Shown: one piece after another, positions 19,337 through 28,500 of the stretch
Position numbering within the stretch: position 1 is the first letter of the stretch
Layout of the letters: every line of letters begins with the position of its first letter
NCBI GenBank assembly: GCA_020851075.1
Contig: JADZDL010000075.1
Location: forward strand, 1 to 38,225
DNA from: Planctomycetota bacterium
GTDB taxonomy: Bacteria; Planctomycetota; UBA1135; UBA2386
Direction of reading: 5' to 3'
DNA: 38,225 nucleotides
The notes under the pieces: model-generated
Told to the model about the DNA's origin: nothing
The model's input: the letters and a program-made list of their open reading frames with translations, nothing else
Database searches by the model: none
Translations under genes and position numbers: made by a program

Positions 19337-21433
19337 ATGGCTAGAAACGCCCTTGGCATCGCCCTCGTCACCGCAACCTGCTGGTTTGCGGACGCCGCGA
19401 TGGCTCAGACTTCCGCCACGAACCCGCAGCGCCCGGCGCGCGGGGTGGAGAGCACGGTGCCGCTCCGGCGCATCAAGGCCGAGGCCACCAAACTCGACTC
19501 GCTGCTGGCGACCGGCCTGCAGCGCCGCCGCGAAGAGCCCCTGCCGGTGGTCGACGACGCGACCTTCCTGCGCCGGTCGTACCTGAACATCGTCGGCCGC
19601 ATCCCGACCCTGCAGGAGACCGAAGCGTTCCTGGCCGACCAGGAGCCGCAGAAGCGCGACCTACTCTGCGATCGGCTGCTGGACTCGCAGGGCCGCACCA
19701 GCCACTTCGCCAACTTCTGGTTCGACCTGCTGCGCGTGAAGTCGCGCCAGCGCCAGCTCAACGGCGAGCCGTTTGCCCACTTCCTGCGCGAGTCGATCCA
19801 GCAGGACAAGCCGTACGACCAGCTCGTGCGCGAGTTGCTGACCGCCGACGGCGCCGCCCACGAAAGCGGCCACGGCGCGACCGGCTATCTGCTGCGCGAC
19901 ATGAACATGCCGCACGATGCGATGGCCAACACGCTGCGCATCTTCCTCGGCACGCGGCTCGAATGCGCGCAGTGCCACAACCACCCCTTCGATACGTGGA
20001 CGCAGAAGGAGTTCTATGAGATGGCGGCGTTCTTCGGGGGCATCCGCTACCGCACCGACGAACAGATGAAGACGCTGGCCGGCGCGCGCACGCTGCTCGC
20101 CAACGCCGACGATCGTACGAAGGCCCAGGCTCGCAACCTGCTGCAGCGCATGAGCCAGGGCATCAGCGGCACCGGCACCGGGGTCGAACGCCTGCCCGAC
20201 GACTACAAGTACGACGACCAGAAGCCGCAGAGCCCGATCCTCGCCAATACGATCTTTGGCGCCGACGTGAAGCTCAAGTACCCGGCCGACACGCGGCCCG
20301 GCAAGCGCCCGACCCCGCGCGCGGCCAAGGGGCGCGGTGAACGCGCTCCCGAAGCCAACAGCCGCGCAGCACTCGCCGACTGGATGACGAGCAAGAAGAA
20401 CCCGCGCTTTACGAAGATGATCGTGAACCGCATGTGGGCGCGCACGTTCGGCAAGGGCCTCATCGAGCCCCTCGATGATTGGAAGAAGGACACGGAAGCC
20501 GTCCACCCCGAACTGTTCGAGCAACTCGAGAAGCTGCTCATCGACCTCGACTACGACCTGCGCCAGTTCGAACGCGTGCTCGTGCACATGCACCTGTTCC
20601 AGCGCGCGACGCCGAGCGAGGACCCGGCAACGGACGTTCCCTACGCGTTTGCGGGCCCGCTGGGGCACCGCCTCAGCGCCGAGCAGCTGTGGGACTCGTT
20701 GCTGACGCTCGTCTATGACGACATCGACGAACGGCTGCGGCCGCTCGACGCGCGCGCCAAGGAAGCCTACGACCAGTACGAGGAGCTGAAGACCGCGACG
20801 CCCGAACAGATCGTCGCCATGGTCGAAGAGCGCCGCAATCCGGGCAAGATGTCGCGCGAGCAGATGCAGGATCAGCGCGAGAATGCGCGCCGCCAGCTCG
20901 CCGCCGACGCGGAACTGCAGAAGCGCGCGCAGCCCCTGCTGCGCGAACTCGCCATGGCCCGCCGCCAAGGCGACCTGAAGCGCATCGCCGAGATCGCCCA
21001 GCAATTGCAGGCCGCCGGTTTCGACCTCGGCCAGCGTTCGGCGCGCGGCCGGGAAGATGGCCAGATGCTGCGCGCAAGCGACCTCACCCAGCCAGCGCCC
21101 GCCAACCACCCGTTGCACGTGTTTGGTCAGTCCGACCGCGAGACCATCGATGCGGCTTCGACCGCGGCGACGGTGCCGCAGGTCCTCACGATGTTGAACG
21201 GCTTCCTCGACCAGAAGGTGCTCGAAGGCGCGTCGGCGTTGAAACGCGACCTGGAAACCGCGCCCAATGGCGAACGCCGCGTGCGCATCGCATTCCTCAC
21301 GGTCCTCAATCGGGAGCCGAGTCCCGACGAAGTGAAGGTCTGGCGCCGCGCCATCGCCATCGACGGCGAAGCGGTGATCCGCGATCTCGTCTGGGTGCTG
21401 TGCAACAGCAACGAATTCCGCTTTGCGCGCTGA
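19337..21433 (+). CDS. DUF1549/DUF1553 planctomycete secreted protein
   Basis: The 698-residue protein has a Sec-type signal peptide (cleavage near AMAQ, residue 24), a DUF1549 domain (about 50-260) and a DUF1553 domain (about 340-690). The DUF1549 domain carries CAQCHNHPFDTW at residues 210-221, a CxxCH heme-attachment-type motif. The DUF1553 domain begins around RMWARTFGKGLIEPLDDWK. This pair is a hallmark of Planctomycetes and relatives and nearly always sits with a DUF1501 gene, as here. The biochemical role is unproven; links to polysaccharide degradation and to cytochrome-like electron transfer have been proposed. The DUF1501 gene follows 12 bases after the stop, so the two are co-transcribed. 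Confidence 0.93.
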   Translation: MARNALGIALVTATCWFADAAMAQTSATNPQRPARGVESTVPLRRIKAEATKLDSLLATGLQRRREEPLPVVDDATFLRRSYLNIVGRIPTLQETEAFLADQEPQKRDLLCDRLLDSQGRTSHFANFWFDLLRVKSRQRQLNGEPFAHFLRESIQQDKPYDQLVRELLTADGAAHESGHGATGYLLRDMNMPHDAMANTLRIFLGTRLECAQCHNHPFDTWTQKEFYEMAAFFGGIRYRTDEQMKTLAGARTLLANADDRTKAQARNLLQRMSQGISGTGTGVERLPDDYKYDDQKPQSPILANTIFGADVKLKYPADTRPGKRPTPRAAKGRGERAPEANSRAALADWMTSKKNPRFTKMIVNRMWARTFGKGLIEPLDDWKKDTEAVHPELFEQLEKLLIDLDYDLRQFERVLVHMHLFQRATPSEDPATDVPYAFAGPLGHRLSAEQLWDSLLTLVYDDIDERLRPLDARAKEAYDQYEELKTATPEQIVAMVEERRNPGKMSREQMQDQRENARRQLAADAELQKRAQPLLRELAMARRQGDLKRIAEIAQQLQAAGFDLGQRSARGREDGQMLRASDLTQPAPANHPLHVFGQSDRETIDAASTAATVPQVLTMLNGFLDQKVLEGASALKRDLETAPNGERRVRIAFLTVLNREPSPDEVKVWRRAIAIDGEAVIRDLVWVLCNSNEFRFAR

Positions 21434-21445
21434 ACGGAGCCAACC

Positions 21446-22804
21446 ATGACCCTACGTGACCTCATCCAGAAGACCGACCTCGCAGGCCGGCGCACGTTCC
21501 TTTCCGGCATGGCGAGCTCGATGCTCGGCGTATCCGCCGGCGCCACGTTTGGCCCGCGCGCGATCGCGGCGGCGCTCGGCCAGAACCCCGCCCAGGACCC
21601 CGCAGGCCGCACCGCCGCGGGGCAACAACCCGACAAGCCGATCCTGCTAGGTCGCGCCAGCGCCAAGCACGTGATCTACCTGTTCATGCGCGGCGGCATG
21701 AGCCACCTCGACACCTTCGATCCCAAACCAGGCAAGGCCACGCAAGGCCCCACCGAAGCGCTGCGCACGCGCGCCGACGGGGTGCTGCTCGGCCAGTATT
21801 TCCCGCTGCTCGCCGAGCAGATGGACAAGGTCTGCCTCGTGAGTTCGATGCAAAGCCGACAGGGGGCCCACGAACAGGCCCAATACGTGATGCGCACGAG
21901 CTTCGAGATGCGCGGCACGATCCAGCACCCAAGCCTCGGCGCCTGGGTAAACCGCATGGCTGGTCGCCAGAATGCGAGCCTGCCGGGCCACGTCATCGTC
22001 GGCGGCGGCGGCGACATGCCCAACGCCGGCTACTTCCCGCCCGAGTACCAGGCTCTGCCGATCAGCAGCGCCGACGACGGCCTGCAGAACGCCGCCCTGC
22101 CGCGCGGCGTCGACGAGGAACGTTTCCAGCGCCGCATGAAGCGCCTCGAAGAACTCAACCAGGCGTTCGCCGAGAAGAACCACCAGCGCGACGTCACGGC
22201 CTACAGCAAGTCCTACGCGGAAGCCGTGCGCCTCATGCGCAGCAGCGACCTCGCTGCGTTCGACCTCGGCCTCGAATCGGCCGCGATGCGCAAGGCCTAC
22301 GGCGAGAACCCATTTGGCTCCGGCTGCCTGCTCGCGCGCCGCATGGTCGAACACGGTGTGCGCTACACCGAGGTCGTGAGCAACGGCTGGGACACGCACG
22401 CGGACAACTTTGATCGCCTCGGCGACCTCACGCCGGCCATCGACCAGGGCCTGTCCGCCCTGCTCGCCGATCTCGAAGCGCGCGGCCTCCTGCGCGAGAC
22501 GCTCGTCGTGCTCGCGACTGAGTTTGGCCGCACGCCCGACATCGATGAGGACCAGGGCCGCAACCACTACCCGAAGGCGTTCAGCTGCCTGCTCGCGGGC
22601 GGCGGCATTCGCGGCGGCCAGCGCTACGGCAAGACCGACGACGAAGGTCGCGACGTTGCCGAAGACCCCGTTTCGATCCAGGACTTCAACGCCACGATCG
22701 CGCACGCCTGTGGCCTGCCCCTGGACCACGTACTCACTTCGCCCTCCGGCCGTCCGTTCAAGGTGGCCGACAAGGGTTCGCCAGTCACTTCGATCTTTGC
22801 CTGA
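21446..22804 (+). CDS. DUF1501 (sulfatase-like fold) exported protein
   Basis: The 452-residue protein starts with a twin-arginine-like signal (GRRTFLSGMASSMLGVSAG), which suggests Tat export of a folded, possibly metal-bound enzyme. The DUF1501 domain fills the rest. Recognisable segments are VIYLFMRGGMSHLDTFDPKP near residue 75, VSNGWDTHADNF near 312, and LVVLATEFGRTPD near 352. DUF1501 is distantly related to alkaline phosphatase/sulfatase-fold enzymes and may bind metal, but its substrate is unknown. It is the partner of the DUF1549/1553 gene 12 bases upstream. The PSCyt1 gene follows after 52 bases, so the set probably forms one secreted module. Confidence 0.93.
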   Translation: MTLRDLIQKTDLAGRRTFLSGMASSMLGVSAGATFGPRAIAAALGQNPAQDPAGRTAAGQQPDKPILLGRASAKHVIYLFMRGGMSHLDTFDPKPGKATQGPTEALRTRADGVLLGQYFPLLAEQMDKVCLVSSMQSRQGAHEQAQYVMRTSFEMRGTIQHPSLGAWVNRMAGRQNASLPGHVIVGGGGDMPNAGYFPPEYQALPISSADDGLQNAALPRGVDEERFQRRMKRLEELNQAFAEKNHQRDVTAYSKSYAEAVRLMRSSDLAAFDLGLESAAMRKAYGENPFGSGCLLARRMVEHGVRYTEVVSNGWDTHADNFDRLGDLTPAIDQGLSALLADLEARGLLRETLVVLATEFGRTPDIDEDQGRNHYPKAFSCLLAGGGIRGGQRYGKTDDEGRDVAEDPVSIQDFNATIAHACGLPLDHVLTSPSGRPFKVADKGSPVTSIFA

Positions 22805-22856
22805 TCTTTCGTTCCCCTCAATAGATCCTTCCGTCAGTTCCCTGCACTACCGACCA

Positions 22857-23420
22857 ATGAACGCTCGTTTCCTCCCCCTGCTCGTTGCTGCGGCCCTCGC
22901 AGTCTCTTCAGAAGCCCAAGACAAGAAGCCCGCTGGCGACGCCAAGAGCGGCAAGGCCGCGGCGGCCGCCAAGGTTGACTTCGAGAAGGAGATCTTCCCG
23001 ATCCTCGAGAAGCGCTGCGTCGAGTGCCACTCGACGGCCAAGGCGGGCCCCGATGGCCGCATGAAGAAGCCGAAGGGCGGCGTCGTGCTCGATTCGAAGG
23101 ACGGCATCACGTCCAGCAAGAAGGGCAAGCTCGTCGTCGCGAAGAAGCACGCGGACTCGCTGCTTTTCAAGTCGACGACGCTGCCCGCCGACGACGAAGA
23201 TCGTATGCCGCCCGCCAAGAAGGGGGATCCGCTCAGCAAGGAGCAGACCGACCTGATCCAGAAGTGGATTGACGAAGGCGCCAACTTCGGCACGTGGACC
23301 GGCAAGAAGGAAGGTGCCGACAAGCCTGCTGGTGACAAGCCGGCCGGCAGTGACAAGGGCAAGAGCGACAAGCCAGGTGAAGCCAGCGGTGACAAGCCCA
23401 AGGGGAAGGAACACGGCTGA
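22857..23420 (+). CDS. Secreted PSCyt1-type planctomycete cytochrome c
   Basis: The 187-residue protein has a signal peptide (MNARFLPLLVAAALAVSSEA) and then a PSCyt1 domain. The heme-binding motif CVECH is at residues 54-58, and the distal segment DDEDRMPPAKKGDPLSKEQ supplies the usual methionine before PP. The C-terminal 40 residues are a low-complexity Lys/Gly/Asp/Ser tail. The start is the ATG at 22857; the frame is open further upstream but runs through the DUF1501 gene. It is a paralogue of the N-terminal part of the next gene, with several identical stretches. The tail may bind the cell surface or polymer; that is inference. Confidence 0.9.
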   Translation: MNARFLPLLVAAALAVSSEAQDKKPAGDAKSGKAAAAAKVDFEKEIFPILEKRCVECHSTAKAGPDGRMKKPKGGVVLDSKDGITSSKKGKLVVAKKHADSLLFKSTTLPADDEDRMPPAKKGDPLSKEQTDLIQKWIDEGANFGTWTGKKEGADKPAGDKPAGSDKGKSDKPGEASGDKPKGKEHG

Positions 23421-23448
23421 TTCCAGCCGCGGTCTTTCCGCCGTTGTC

Positions 23449-23476
23449 GCTGGCGAGCGAACTCCCGCTCGCCAGC
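23449..23476. terminator. Perfect hairpin between the two PSCyt1 genes
   Basis: An 11-bp perfect GC-rich stem (23449-23459 with 23466-23476) with a 6-base loop lies in the 94-base gap between the paralogous cytochrome genes. No T-run follows. It may be a terminator of the upstream set, an attenuator, or an mRNA stabiliser. Confidence 0.5.
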
Positions 23477-23514
23477 CCACGCTAGCCCGCTATCCCGCCC
23501 CTCTCGGTGAATCG

Positions 23515-24558
23515 ATGGTCCGTTCGCTGCTCGTTCTCGCCAGCCTCGCCGTTCCCGCCCTCGCCCAAGGCAAGGTCGACTTCCAACGGCAGATCTGGCC
23601 CATTCTCGAGAAGCGCTGCGTCGAATGCCACGCCACCGAGAAGGTCGCCGCCGACGGCACCCGCACGAAGCCCAAGGGCGGCGTGGTGCTCGATTCGAAG
23701 GAAGGCATCACGAAGAGCAAGCGCGGCCGCCTCGCCGTAGCCCAGCGCCCCGATGATTCGCTGCTCTACCAGTCGACGACACTGCCCGCCGACGACGAAG
23801 ACCGCATGCCGCCAGCCAAGAAGGGCGACCCGCTCTCCAAGGCCCAGACCGACCTGATCCAAGCCTGGATCCAACAAGGCGCCGACTTCGGTTCGTGGAC
23901 CGGCAACAGCAAGGAGGCCCCGGCCGGGACCCCGCCCGCGACCAAGGGCGGCACCAAGCCAGCCGGCACGAAGACCCCCACCAAGCCCACAACCGCCGAG
24001 ATCCTGGCCGCGCTGCAGAAAGGCCTCGCCCCCGTGCGCGCCGAGGTGCTCGCCCAATTTGCCACCGGACCGTTCCAGGTCGCCAGCATCGGCGACGACA
24101 GCCCGCTGCTGCGCGTCACCACCGCCGGCCAGACCGACCTCGTCGACGACAAGGCCCTGCTCGCACTGCTGCCGATTGCCACCAACATCACCGAACTCGA
24201 CCTCGGCCGCTGCCACATCGGGGATGAAGGTGCCCCCACACTCGCCAAGATGCCCCGCCTCACCGTGCTCGACCTGCGCCAGACGCAGATCGGCAACCAC
24301 GGCGTCGCCGCACTCGTCGCCTGCAAGGAACTGCGCACGCTCAACCTGTTTGGCACCAAGGTCGGCGACTACGGCGCGACCGCGCTGGCCTCGCTGAAGG
24401 GGCTGGAAGAGCTGTATCTGTGGCAGACGGAGGTGACCGCGGCGGCGGTCGTGCGGTTGCGGGAGTCGATTCCGGGGGTGAAGGTGGTGATGGCGGCGGA
24501 GTTGCCGGAGCCGATGGAGGGTGCGCCGGCGGGTGGGAAGAAGCGGGCGGGGAAGTAG
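23515..24558 (+). CDS. Secreted PSCyt1 cytochrome c fused to leucine-rich repeats
   Basis: The 347-residue protein has a short signal peptide (MVRSLLVLASLAVPALA) and a PSCyt1 domain with CVECH at 35-39 and DDEDRMPPAKKGDPLSK further on. A Pro/Thr/Lys linker (about 135-165) follows, then leucine-rich repeats (about 218-325) with units such as LTVLDLRQTQIGNHGVAAL and LRTLNLFGTKVGDYGATAL. The heme domain is the sister of the gene just upstream; the LRR part is unique to this copy. LRRs are usually binding surfaces, so this may attach a redox domain to a partner. The start at 23515 is set by the signal peptide. Its tail converges on the Nudix gene, 46 bases away. Confidence 0.9.
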   Translation: MVRSLLVLASLAVPALAQGKVDFQRQIWPILEKRCVECHATEKVAADGTRTKPKGGVVLDSKEGITKSKRGRLAVAQRPDDSLLYQSTTLPADDEDRMPPAKKGDPLSKAQTDLIQAWIQQGADFGSWTGNSKEAPAGTPPATKGGTKPAGTKTPTKPTTAEILAALQKGLAPVRAEVLAQFATGPFQVASIGDDSPLLRVTTAGQTDLVDDKALLALLPIATNITELDLGRCHIGDEGAPTLAKMPRLTVLDLRQTQIGNHGVAALVACKELRTLNLFGTKVGDYGATALASLKGLEELYLWQTEVTAAAVVRLRESIPGVKVVMAAELPEPMEGAPAGGKKRAGK

Positions 24559-24604
24559 GGCTGCCTCGCACACGTTGCCGTCCACCAACCGAACCCTCCC
24601 CAAC

Positions 24605-25069
24605 TCACCCCTTGGCCTCCAGCAGCCGCGCGCCAGCCGCCATCAACGGAACCACCTCCGGTGGCGTCACCAGCGTCAGCGCCTCCTCCATCGGCACCAG
24701 GATGCGCTGTCGCCATGCCCGTTCGGGCCAATCCAGCAGCAGGTTCGTCACCCTCATGGCGAACACCTCGACGACGCACGTGCCCCCCCATTTCTCATAC
24801 CGGTAGTCGCCCAGCGATGCGGTCTCGGCCTCACCGAGAACGCCCGCTTCCTCAAATGCCTCGTTGAGGGCCGACTCCAACGGTGTACGGCCGCGATCGA
24901 CGACCCCCTTGGGCACGATCCACCGTTTCGACCTGTTGGACGTCACGAGCACGACGCGCAGGGAACCACCCTCGAGGCGGAATGGAATGACGCCGGATTG
25001 GCGGAACAGAAACGCCGGGCGCGGCTTCGGGCCGCGGGGCGGCGGAGAGTTAGAGGATTGGTCGTCCAT
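24605..25069 (-). CDS. Nudix hydrolase, diphosphoinositol/Ap-n-A type
   Basis: The 154-residue protein has a single Nudix domain. Nudix enzymes hydrolyse a nucleoside diphosphate linked to another group. The context RWIVPKGVVDRGRTPLESA followed by NEAFEEAGV matches the Nudix box of the diphosphoinositol-polyphosphate/diadenosine-polyphosphate subgroup. Two consensus places differ: the first Glu of the box is Arg, and the Arg before the Glu pair is Asn. The metal-binding E-x-x-E-E core (NEAFEE) is kept, so activity is plausible. The ATG at 25069 fits the family start; the frame is open upstream but not convincing. It is divergent from the kinase gene and convergent with the PSCyt1-LRR gene. 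The substrate is not determinable. Confidence 0.88.
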   Translation of the reverse strand: MDDQSSNSPPPRGPKPRPAFLFRQSGVIPFRLEGGSLRVVLVTSNRSKRWIVPKGVVDRGRTPLESALNEAFEEAGVLGEAETASLGDYRYEKWGGTCVVEVFAMRVTNLLLDWPERAWRQRILVPMEEALTLVTPPEVVPLMAAGARLLEAKG

Positions 25070-25509
25070 TGGCAAAGGCCTGTTCCTACCGGCGGAGTGA
25101 TCGGACAGGCGTGGGCCTGGCCCACCGCGAACCGCCTCGACGACGCGCACGATGCGCCTCGAAACACCTCGCAGCCTTGGCCAAGACACTTCTACCCGAC
25201 GCCGTCAGCATGAGGGCCGCGGGTGAATCGACGAATCGGACCTCTCAGTCAACAGGTGGGCACCGGGCCTCAGACCAGCGTCAGCAAGCCTGGCGAACCG
25301 CACGGCCACACCAAGATGGGCACGGTGCATGCGAAGCCTTGGCCCCGTGTGCTGGCGGTGCCGGTTGGCCCGGTTGGCCACAAGCGCAAGCGGCCCACCT
25401 GCCGGCCCCGCGCACCGAGACCGGCGAGGCCACGGTGCCCCGGTCGTCGGCGCCCTTAGCCGCACCTCACCCGGGCGTTGCCCCGGGCTGTGAGCTAGCC
25501 TGCTCAATC
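25070..25509. other. 440-base divergent intergenic region, Nudix / kinase
   Basis: I see no convincing gene on either strand; the open frames here have shadow-like composition. It must hold the promoters of both flanking genes, but no clear -35/-10 pair stands out. Near the right end, 25470-25487 forms a small hairpin (6-bp stem cccggg, 6-base loop) 22 bases before the kinase ATG, which might affect its translation. There is no sigma-factor gene here, although one often precedes such kinases in planctomycetes. Confidence 0.5.
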
Positions 25510-28500
25510 ATGCAATTGCCCCCGCCCGACGGCCCCGCCACCCGTTTCCAGCGCCTACGCCAGCTGTTTGAGGCCGCCAAAGAACGCCCGCCCGAGGCGC
25601 GCGAAGCGTTCGTGCGGCAGCTCGCCGGTGACGACACGTCACTCGCAAACGAAGTCCTCGGGATGCTGCGAGCGCAGGCATCTGGCGTGTCGGCAGACCT
25701 GCAGGCCGCTGGACACGCCGTGCTCGCCGAGGCCACCGAGGATCTCCCCGACGACCACGCCCCGTACACCGATGGCGTGCAGTCGACCGCGACCGCCGAG
25801 TTGCTGCAGAAGCTCGCCCAGACGCCAAAGCTCGACAGCAACCGCTACCAGGTCGAAGGCGAAGTCGACCGAGGTGGCATGGGCGCAATCCTTCGAATCC
25901 GCGACGGCCACCTCAACCGCCGGCTCGCCATGAAGGTGCTGCTGCCGCGGCAGGCGCCACGGAACGATGAGCAGCAGAAGCTCGCGCACCAGATCCTCGG
26001 TCGATTTCTCGAAGAGGCGCAGGTGACAAGCCAGCTCGACCATCCGGGCGTGGTACCCGTGCACGAGCTCGGACTTGACCAGAATGGCAGAGTGTTCTTC
26101 ACGATGCGGCTCGTGAAGGGCAAGAACGCGGGCGAGATCTTCCAGCAAGCGCGCGCAGCAGAAGACGGCTGGACACCAACGCGCGCGCTCGACGTGATCC
26201 TCAAGGTCTGCGACACCATGAGCTACGCGCACGAGAAAGGCGTGCTGCACCGCGACCTGAAGCCGCAGAACATCATGGTCGGTCGCTTTGGCGAAGTCTA
26301 CGTAATGGACTGGGGCCTCGCCAAGGTGCTGAGGCAGGCGGCCAGAAACGAAGCCTGCGTCGCCGCTGCAGATGGGCCGGAGGATCCGTGGGTCGAAACC
26401 GTGCGGATGCGCGACGCCGAAGAAGATGGCGACGGAACGATGGTCACCGGTCGTCACCACGCCCTCGGCACGCCGAGCTATATGGCGCCGGAGCAGGCTC
26501 GTCGCGAGGTGCTCGACGCACGCGTCGACGTCTACGCCATCGGCGCGATGCTCTATCAGTTGTTGACCGGGCAGGCGCCGTATGTCGTGCCGGGTGTGAA
26601 GCAGTTCGCACGGGATATCGTCAAGCAGGTTGGCGAAGGGCCACCTAGGCGCATCGAGGACCTGGCGAAGGACGCGCCGGTGGAACTCGTCGCGATCGCC
26701 GAGAAGGCGATGCAGCGCGATCGCGAGCAGCGCTACGCGAGTGCAGTCGAACTGGCGGCGGACCTACGCGCGTTCCTCGACCAGCGATCCGTGAAGGCGT
26801 ATCGCACCGGTGCCTTGGTGGAGCTGAAGCTGTGGGTGCGCCGGAACAAGCCGCTCGCGGCGAGTATTGCTGCGGCCGTGTTGATCCTGGTGGCGGGTGT
26901 CGTCGGCACAACGTGGTTGGCAAACAAGAATGCGACGCTGGCGAAGTCCGAGTCGGAGGCGAAGATCGCTGCGACAGCGCTGGCCGTGGAGAAGGGGCGT
27001 ACGGTCACCAATTTCAACCAGCTCGCAGGTGTCGTTCGACTGAAGGACGCGCTGGCGAGGCAGGACGAGCTGTGGCCGGCTTGGCCGGACAAGGTGCCTG
27101 CACTCGAAGAGTGGTTGCAGAAAGACTGCGGCGAACTGCTGGCAATGCGGCCACAGATCGAGGCGACCATCGCAGAGTTACAGGCGAAGGCTGCGCCGCC
27201 GACGCCGGAGCAGGCCGAAGCAGATCGCCGGGCATCGCCAGAGTGGCTGGCGTTCGAGCGGCAACAGCAACTCGTGGCTTCGTTGCGGCGGGCGCAAGCG
27301 ATCCGATCGGGTGCAGAAAGGCTCGAGTTGCCGGAGCTGCCGGCGGCACTGCGCGACGCGGATGCCGAAGCCCTGAACATGTTCGCGTGGCCGCGGGTTG
27401 CGCCGGAGAAGGACGGTGCGGACCCGGAGCGCACGGCCTTCGGCGCGGAGGCTGTTGCCTTGGTGGCGGCGCGCGCGGCGGCGACGAAGGCGGCGGGACA
27501 GCCAAGCGAGGTACCGTTCCTCGACACGTTGGCTTGGGCGGCGTTGGCGAACGGCCAGGATGCGGAAGCCAGGCAGCGTAGCGCCGAGGCCTTGGCGAAG
27601 GCGACGGCCTCCGAGCGCGAGGCCTACGTCGGCTACCAGCGCAACATCGAAGTGGCAATTGCGAACGCGGCGGCGCAGCTTGCTGAGGCGGAGACGAGGC
27701 TCGCGGCACTCGACGCAAAGGTGTCGGAGCGCCGCACATGGCAGTTCGGGACGGATGCAGAGAGTGAGTCGGCCCGTTTCCTACACGATGCGCTGGTGAG
27801 CTTGCGCAAAGACCTCAGGGGGATGGAAGCACAGCAGAAGACAGACGTCGAGAAACGGCTGCTCTGGGCGAAACAGGTCGCGGCCGCGAGTGGGAATCAT
27901 CCCTTGGCGAAGGTGACCTGGGACGAAGCGCGCGCGGCCATCGCGAAGGCAGATGATGTCGTGGCAAACAAGCTATACGCAGGGCAACGCATTCTACTGC
28001 GCGACGAAGACGTGATCGGCCTTGTGCCGATCGGAATGAACCCGCAGACGAGGCTGTGGGAGTTCTACGACCTGCGCAGCGCGTGGGATGGCGATCAGGC
28101 CCCACGCGCGATCGCGATTCCGTCGCACGAACCCGACGGCTCGATCCAGGTCACCGGGGCCACCGGCATCGTGTTCGTGCTGTTGCCGGGTGGCACGGTG
28201 ACGTTGGGTTCGCAGGGTGAGGAGAAGGATGCGCCGTTCTACGACCCGCACCGCCAGAACGACGAGAAGCTGCACGAGGTGACGTTGTCACCGTTCTTCC
28301 TGGCGCGGCATGAGCTGACGAATGGGCAGTGGGCGCGGCTGATGACGTGGGACGCGGAGCTGCGCGCGCCGAGCCAGTACAAGGCGGGGATGAACAGCTT
28401 CGCCGGCGAGAAGATCACGTTAGCGAACCCGGTGGAGCAGGTGGACTGGTGGATGAGTGACACCTTGCTGACTCGACATGGCATGGTGTTGCCGAGCGAG

